The notes under the pieces were generated by a model that saw only the letters and a program-made list of their open reading frames with translations, made no database searches and was not told the DNA's origin. From Modestobacter sp. (GTDB lineage: Bacteria > Actinomycetota > Actinomycetes > Mycobacteriales > Geodermatophilaceae), in the NCBI GenBank assembly GCA_025963425.1, contig JAOPUQ010000299.1:1-10231 (forward strand): a DNA stretch of 10,231 nt, in the 5' to 3' direction. Position 1 is the first letter of the stretch, and each line of letters begins with the position of its first letter. Made by a program: the position numbers and the translations under genes. Below, in pieces: positions 6,608 through 10,231 of the stretch.

Positions 6608-7885
6608 TCAGCACGCGCTGTCGCGCGGAGCAGGCACGGCCAGCCCGAACAGCCGGCGGGCGCGCAGACCCAGCCAGGTGCCGGCCAGCGCGGCCAGCCC
6701 CCACACCCATCCCGACGCGCTGCCCGAGGCGATCCCGGCGAGGTAGGCGCCGATGTTGCAGCCACTGGCCAGCCGCGCGCCGATCCCCATCAGCACACCG
6801 CCGAGCACCGCGGCGACGGCCGTGTTCCGCGGGATGCGGCGGTGCAGCGTCCAGGCGCCACCGGCCGCCGCGGCGAGGGCCGCGCCCAGCACGATGCCCA
6901 GGTCGGTCAGCGAGGTCCTGTCCGCCAGCACCGGGCCGGCCAGCGACGCCGCTTGCGCCGGCTGTTGCCAGTACGCCCAGCTCTCGGGGTGCAGCCCGAC
7001 CAGCTGCAGCAGCCGGGAGCCCCACAGGGTGAAGGCGCTGGTGATGCCCCAGGCGCCCCCGGAGGTGAGCAGCACGCCGGCGCCGAGCGCGGCCAGGACC
7101 ACCGCGCCGACCCACATCGGCCACGAGCCGCGCAGCACCCGGGCGATGCCGGTGGCGGAGTCCGGTACGGCGGTCGGCGGGGGCACCCGGCGGCGCTGCA
7201 CGGCCGAGGTCACCGCCACGATCAGCGCGAGCAGCGCGATCGTGACCGCCCAGGAGCCGGCCCAGCCGACGTGGTCGGCCAGCACGAACGCCGGCAGCGC
7301 CGGCAGGTCGTCGACCAGCGGGAAGGCCCAGGCGTAGAGCACCGAGCCGGTGACGAACCCGCCCAGGGTGAGCACGATGCTGGTCTGGCCGGAGCCGATG
7401 ACGTAGAGCGTGCCCGAGGCGCATGCGCCGCCGAGCTGCATGCCGATGCCGAACAGCACGGCACCGGCGACCAGACCGACGCCGAGCGTCCCCGCCGACG
7501 GCGCCGGCGTGGTGCCGAACAGTCCGGTGCCGGTCCCGATCAGCAGCGCGAACAGCGTCGCGGTCGTGCCGAGCAGCACGGCGTGGGCCCGCAGGCCGCT
7601 GCCGTTGCCCACGGCGACCAGCTGCCGCCACGCGGAGGTGAAGCCGAAGCGGGAGTGGAACAGCGCCGCACCCAGCCCCATCCCCAGCAGCGCGAACACC
7701 CCGCGCTGTGCGCCGTGCTGGCTCCACACCCAGCCGACCAGGGCCGCGCCCAGGAGGGCGGCGACGGTGAGCGGGACCCGGCGCACCGGCGGTGCGGTCG
7801 CCGCGGCCGGAGCGGGTGCGGCGGTGGGAAACAGCCGGCTGGTCCCGGGCAGCCGCGACGGACGGGGGAGTGCGGTGATGGCCAC
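6608..7885 (-). CDS. YeeE/YedE-family sulfur-compound transporter
   Basis: Integral membrane protein of 425 residues with a Pro/Ala-rich N-terminal tail of about 37 residues followed by roughly ten hydrophobic segments. The two family repeats each carry the conserved glycine-cysteine motif: GGACASGTLYVIGSG with C155, and ASGCNIGAYLAGI with C376. In characterised members (TsuA/YeeE) such cysteines pass thiosulfate through the membrane; other members are linked to sulfur or selenium metabolism. No TusA-like partner is encoded next to it, so the substrate is open. The GTG start at 7885 is preceded by GGTGGGA with four bases between, an acceptable ribosome site. An ATG at 7890 is out of frame. 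The gene is 83 bp upstream of nnaR on the same strand. Co-transcription is possible, but nnaR appears to have its own control element in the gap. Confidence 0.92.
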   Translation of the reverse strand: MAITALPRPSRLPGTSRLFPTAAPAPAAATAPPVRRVPLTVAALLGAALVGWVWSQHGAQRGVFALLGMGLGAALFHSRFGFTSAWRQLVAVGNGSGLRAHAVLLGTTATLFALLIGTGTGLFGTTPAPSAGTLGVGLVAGAVLFGIGMQLGGACASGTLYVIGSGQTSIVLTLGGFVTGSVLYAWAFPLVDDLPALPAFVLADHVGWAGSWAVTIALLALIVAVTSAVQRRRVPPPTAVPDSATGIARVLRGSWPMWVGAVVLAALGAGVLLTSGGAWGITSAFTLWGSRLLQLVGLHPESWAYWQQPAQAASLAGPVLADRTSLTDLGIVLGAALAAAAGGAWTLHRRIPRNTAVAAVLGGVLMGIGARLASGCNIGAYLAGIASGSASGWVWGLAALAGTWLGLRARRLFGLAVPAPRDSAC

Positions 7886-7893
7886 GACATCCC

Positions 7894-7922
7894 ACCGTAG
7901 GACGGCGGACGGCCCGGGTCAG
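7894..7922 (-). promoter_or_regulatory. Possible promoter of the YeeE-type transporter gene
   Basis: On the - strand, CTGACC (7922-7917) and TACGGT (7899-7894) are separated by 17 bp. They match the -35 and -10 consensus at four and three of six positions. The predicted transcript start near 7887 would give an almost leaderless mRNA, which is common in actinobacteria. Matches are weak and the gap to the upstream hydrolase gene is only 88 bp. Confidence 0.22.
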
Positions 7923-7973
7923 GCGGTCAGCACGTACCGATCGTCACCCCGCCGGTCGGGAATGCGGGCGGGG

Positions 7974-9020
7974 TCAGCGGACGGCGGCGGTCCAGGTGGG
8001 CACCGTGGTCCCGCCCGGGACGACGAGGCCGCGGCTGGCCAGCAGGCGCAGGTGCGCGTCGGTCTCGGTGACGGCGAAGATCCGCATCCGCCGCTCGTAG
8101 GACGACCATGGCCGCGACCAGGTCAGGTACGCGGCGAGATCCCACGGCGTGCTGTGCGGGTGCGTCCGGACGGCGGCCAGCAGCTCGGCCAGCCGCTGCT
8201 CGTGGTGGGCGGTGAGCTCGTCGACCCGCTCGGCCAGCCCGGTGAACCGCCACTCGTGGGCCGGCAGCACCTCGGTCGCCCGGTGCTCGCGGACGTCGGC
8301 CAGGGACGACAGGAACGACCGCAGCGGGTCGGCCTCACCCTCGGCGCCGGTGGAGATGTTGGGGCTGATCCGCGGCAGCACGTGGTCGCCGGAGAAGAAC
8401 AGCCCGGTGCGCTCCTCCGCGAAGCACAGGTGGCCGGGTGTGTGCCCCGGGGTGTGCACGGCGCGGAGCGCCCAGCCGGGCAGGTCGGCGAGGTCACCGT
8501 CGGCCAGCAGCCGGTCGGGCACGGCCATCCGGGTGAACCGCTCCATCGCCTCCGGTGGGCCGACGTCGGACACCGCATCGGCCCGGTCGGCGCCCAGGCC
8601 CACCAGGAACTCGACCTCGGCGGCCACCGCCGCGGCGCCGTCCCGGGCGTTCCAGCCGCCCACCAGCTCGGCGTCGGCCGGGTGCATGGCGACCCACGCA
8701 CCGCTGGCCTCCCGGACCCGGGCGGCCAGCCCCAGGTGGTCGAAGTGCAGGTGGGTGACGAGCACGCCGCGCACGTCGGCGACGTCCGCGCCCACGGCGG
8801 CGAGCCCGGCGGTGAGCGCGGTCCAGCTCTCGTCGCTCTCCCAGCCGGTGTCGATCAGGGAGATGCCGCCGGGGACGGCGAAGGCGTAGACGGAGACGTA
8901 CCGCAGCGGATTGTGCGGGATCGGCACCGGGATCGACCACAGGTCCGGCCGTAGCTGTTCGACCGGCGGCAGGGTCTTCTGCTGCCACGCCTCGTGCTGC
9001 GCCGTCCCGGTGATTCCCAT
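7974..9020 (-). CDS. Metallo-beta-lactamase-fold hydrolase
   Basis: 348 residues, cytoplasmic, no signal peptide. Metal ligands of the fold are complete and in order: HLHFDH at 90-95 (H90, H92, D94, H95), H189 or H193 in HTPGHTPGH (189-197), D212 in SGDH, and H255 in PAHEW. This gives a binuclear zinc or iron site. The region after residue 260 is helical and ends in a small winged-helix-like tail, as in LACTB2-like and glyoxalase-II-like hydrolases. The substrate cannot be named; a thioester, lactone or nucleic-acid phosphoester is possible within the superfamily. The ATG at 9020 is chosen because the fold begins soon after it and the longer open frame (to 10073) only runs opposite the PH gene and infC. 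The upstream Shine-Dalgarno is weak. It lies 88 bp upstream of the transporter gene on the same strand. It is divergent from the PH-domain gene with 42 bp between. Confidence 0.92.
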   Translation of the reverse strand: MGITGTAQHEAWQQKTLPPVEQLRPDLWSIPVPIPHNPLRYVSVYAFAVPGGISLIDTGWESDESWTALTAGLAAVGADVADVRGVLVTHLHFDHLGLAARVREASGAWVAMHPADAELVGGWNARDGAAAVAAEVEFLVGLGADRADAVSDVGPPEAMERFTRMAVPDRLLADGDLADLPGWALRAVHTPGHTPGHLCFAEERTGLFFSGDHVLPRISPNISTGAEGEADPLRSFLSSLADVREHRATEVLPAHEWRFTGLAERVDELTAHHEQRLAELLAAVRTHPHSTPWDLAAYLTWSRPWSSYERRMRIFAVTETDAHLRLLASRGLVVPGGTTVPTWTAAVR

Positions 9021-9062
9021 GTCCGGGCACTCTGCCAGCGCCCGGCGGTGCAGGATGGAGGG

Positions 9063-9557
9063 GTGCCCGACCAACCCACCCCCCGTCCGGTGTCGGCCGT
9101 CCCGCGCAGGCTGCGGCTGATCTGTGCGTGCGCCGCCGCGGCCATCATGACCGTGATGACCGTCGTCGCGGTGTTGCTGAAGTCCTCCACCACCGGCGTT
9201 GTCGCCTTCCAGACCGCCGACCAGCTGGCCATGGTCGGCCTGGGCCTCGCCCTGGCCGCCGGGGTGCTGTGGGTCTCCCGGCCGCGGGTCGACGCCGACG
9301 CCGAGGGCGTCGGGGTGCGCAACATCGTCGGCTCGTACCGGCTGCCCTGGTCGCTGGTGCAGGCCGTGCGCTTCGACCGCCACTCGCCGTGGGCGACGCT
9401 GCTGCTCACCAACGGCGAGGAGGTGGCCGTGCTCGCCGTGCAGGCCGCGGACAAGGAGCGTGCCCTGGATGCGGTGCAGGGCCTGCGGGCGCTGCACACC
9501 GCCGCCGTCCCGGCCCCCGACGGGGCCGCCAGCGGGACCCCGCTGCTCTACGAGTGA
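9063..9557 (+). CDS. Small membrane protein with a bacterial PH domain
   Basis: 164 residues. A short Pro-rich N-terminus is followed by two hydrophobic segments, about 19-39 and 56-71, forming a membrane hairpin. A soluble domain at about 73-150 looks like the bacterial PH domain found in many actinobacterial membrane proteins: RPRVDADAEGV, then RLPWSLVQAVRF, then short strands and a closing helix DKERALDAVQGL. Function is unknown; the domain would face the cytoplasm. The GTG at 9063 is chosen because an AGGA at 9052-9055 lies 7 nt upstream and because the frame upstream overlaps the divergent hydrolase gene. Its promoter would have to overlap the 5' end of that gene. The gene is followed by the infC leader, which seems to have its own promoter. 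Confidence 0.87.
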   Translation: MPDQPTPRPVSAVPRRLRLICACAAAAIMTVMTVVAVLLKSSTTGVVAFQTADQLAMVGLGLALAAGVLWVSRPRVDADAEGVGVRNIVGSYRLPWSLVQAVRFDRHSPWATLLLTNGEEVAVLAVQAADKERALDAVQGLRALHTAAVPAPDGAASGTPLLYE

Positions 9558-9588
9558 CCGGTCCGGCCAGGCTCGCGCCGACCCGGGA

Positions 9589-9617
9589 ATGACGAGGGCT
9601 TCCGGGCGCGCTAGCAT
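9589..9617 (+). promoter_or_regulatory. Putative sigma-70-type promoter of infC
   Basis: ATGACG (9589-9594) and TAGCAT (9612-9617) are separated by exactly 17 bp and each match four of six consensus positions. Transcription would begin near 9624 and leave a leader of about 270 nt before infC. No other site with this spacing stands out in the 340-bp gap. Confidence 0.4.
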
Positions 9618-9623
9618 GGATGT

Positions 9624-9897
9624 GCCTCCAGCTACATCGAGGCGCATGATCACTACGGTGACCCCGCCCCGGGTCACCGACCAAGAGGAGCCCGCTCCCA
9701 CCTGGCGCCGCGCAGGCGTCCAGGTCCCCGGAACACAGGGGCCGGACACGTTCCGGCCCCGGTGTCTCCGCACGCGCCCGTCGGGCTCGTGCGGTCCTCC
9801 GGCGAGTGGGCCCCGTGAGCAGCAGCTCACGGGGCCTTTGTCGTCGTTCCGGGGGTGGGTGGGCAGGCTCCTCGCCGCAGGAAGCAGAGGAGAGGCC
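9624..9897 (+). promoter_or_regulatory. Structured 5' leader of infC
   Basis: The 340-bp gap between the PH-domain gene and infC is best read as a non-coding leader. It contains three strong hairpins and a Shine-Dalgarno just before infC. Hairpin 1 (9656-9679) has a perfect 9-bp stem CGGTGACCC/GGGTCACCG around a six-base loop. Hairpin 2 (9730-9769) has a 9-bp core GGGGCCGGA/TCCGGCCCC around CACGT, extended by ACAC/GTGT and GGA/TCC with one mismatch and one bulge. Hairpin 3 (9809-9836) is terminator-like. GGCCCC at 9755-9760 in hairpin 2 can pair with GGGGCC at 9831-9836 in hairpin 3, so the two folds could exclude each other, as in attenuators. I do not recognise a known riboswitch. Ribosomal-protein or IF3 control is the likely use, by analogy with infC-rpmI-rplT leaders in other bacteria. 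Confidence 0.55.
9809..9839 (+). terminator. Intrinsic terminator/attenuator in the infC leader
   Basis: GGCCCCGTGAGC (9809-9820), loop AGCA, GCTCACGGGGCC (9825-9836) form a perfect 12-bp stem, followed by TTT and then G. The stem is very stable; the T-run is short but typical of high-GC genomes. It lies about 60 nt before the infC start, between the proposed promoter and the gene, so it would act as an attenuator and not as an ordinary gene end. Confidence 0.6.
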
Positions 9898-10231
9898 ATC
9901 ACCGAGCCCCGCATCAACGACCGTATCCGCGTCCCCGAGGTCCGCCTGGTCGGCCCGGAGGGCGAGCAGGTCGGCATCGTGCCGATCGGCGAAGCACTGC
10001 GCCTGGCCCAGGACTCCGAGCTCGACCTCGTCGAGGTCGCACCCATGGCCCGGCCGCCCGTCGTCAAGCTCATGGACTACGGGAAGTTCAAGTACGAAGC
10101 CGCACAGAAGGCCCGCGAGGCCCGGCGGAACCAGGCGCTCACCGTCATCAAGGAGATGCGGCTGCGCCTCAAGATCGACCCGCACGACTACGAGACCAAG
10201 AAGGGCCACGTCGAACGCTTCCTCAAGGGCG
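9898..10231 (+). CDS. infC: Translation initiation factor IF3 (5' part, non-canonical AUC start)
   Basis: The first 111 codons of IF3; the gene continues beyond the window. The N-terminal domain is clear: EPRINDRIRVPEVRLVGPEG, then VGIVP, LDLVEVAP and LMDYGKFKYE. The linker (KAREARRNQ) and the start of the C-terminal domain (VIKEMRLRLKIDPHDYETKK) follow. IF3 binds the 30S subunit and proofreads start-codon selection. The proposed start is ATC at 9898: AGAGGAGAGG at 9886-9895 gives a strong, well-spaced Shine-Dalgarno, and IF3 homologues begin right here. infC is known to use rare starts (AUU in E. coli), which lets IF3 repress its own translation. In-frame GTG (9859) and ATG (9646, 9616, 9589) codons exist, but using them would translate the hairpins. 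Residue 56 is Val where most homologues have Cys (PPVCKL). rpmI and rplT would be expected downstream. Confidence 0.96.
   Translation, partial: MTEPRINDRIRVPEVRLVGPEGEQVGIVPIGEALRLAQDSELDLVEVAPMARPPVVKLMDYGKFKYEAAQKAREARRNQALTVIKEMRLRLKIDPHDYETKKGHVERFLKG

Noticed and set aside
5256..6746. 496-codon open frame on the + strand opposite nnaR
   Set aside because: Its translation is His/Gly/Gln/Arg-rich with no motif, and it overlaps both narK and nnaR.
6525..7895. Upstream part of an 841-codon open frame on the - strand that would extend nnaR
   Set aside because: It overlaps the YeeE-type transporter in another frame on the same strand. The translation is Arg/Ala/Gly noise, and the transporter frame has conserved motifs.
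6545..7900. 451-codon open frame on the + strand opposite the transporter
   Set aside because: Low-complexity Gln/Arg/Gly translation typical of antisense frames in GC-rich genes.
7410..8954. 514-codon open frame on the + strand spanning the transporter and hydrolase genes
   Set aside because: It spans two recognised genes on the other strand and has no domain or ribosome site.
9021..10073. Extension of the hydrolase gene to 10073 on the - strand
   Set aside because: It runs opposite the PH-domain gene, the infC leader and infC. The metallo-beta-lactamase fold is complete from 9020.
1..10231. tRNA, rRNA, insertion sequence, integrase, CRISPR or toxin-antitoxin genes
   Set aside because: None was seen on either strand; no terminal inverted repeats or regularly spaced direct repeats were noticed.

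Overview
The window is about 10.2 kb of very GC-rich DNA with strong G/C bias at third codon positions. GTG starts are common, and one start is non-canonical. The protein set (NirBD, NarK, a HemD-like/winged-helix NnaR-type regulator, and an actinobacterial-style infC) points to an actinomycete. The flavour resembles Geodermatophilaceae and relatives, but this genus-level guess is inference only. No mobile element, tRNA, rRNA, CRISPR array or phage gene was seen.

Left part (1-6524): nitrate/nitrite assimilation. nirB (siroheme nitrite reductase large subunit) and nirD (Rieske small subunit) overlap by ATGA on the + strand. A soluble protein of unknown function lies on the - strand. narK (nitrate/nitrite transporter, +) converges with nnaR (HemD-like domain fused to a winged helix, -) with only 10 bp between their stop codons. 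NarK would import nitrate or nitrite, NirBD would reduce nitrite to ammonium with NADH, and NnaR would be the pathway-specific regulator. The nitrate reductase itself is not in the window. Upstream of both narK and nnaR there is a GlnR-like element (GNNAC-6 bp-GGAAC), and in both cases it ends exactly 22 bp before the chosen start codon.

Middle part (6608-9020, - strand): a YeeE/YedE-family membrane transporter for a sulfur compound, then a metallo-beta-lactamase-fold hydrolase. Neither has an assigned substrate.

Right part (9063-10231, + strand): a small two-TM PH-domain membrane protein, then a 340-bp non-coding stretch, then the 5' part of infC (translation initiation factor IF3), which runs off the window. 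The stretch holds a plausible promoter and three hairpins. The last hairpin is a perfect 12-bp stem followed by TTT, so it looks like an attenuator. infC most likely starts at an AUC codon at 9898 behind a strong Shine-Dalgarno sequence. This fits the IF3 autoregulation known from other bacteria. The reading frame upstream is accidentally open, so automatic start calling is likely to be wrong here.
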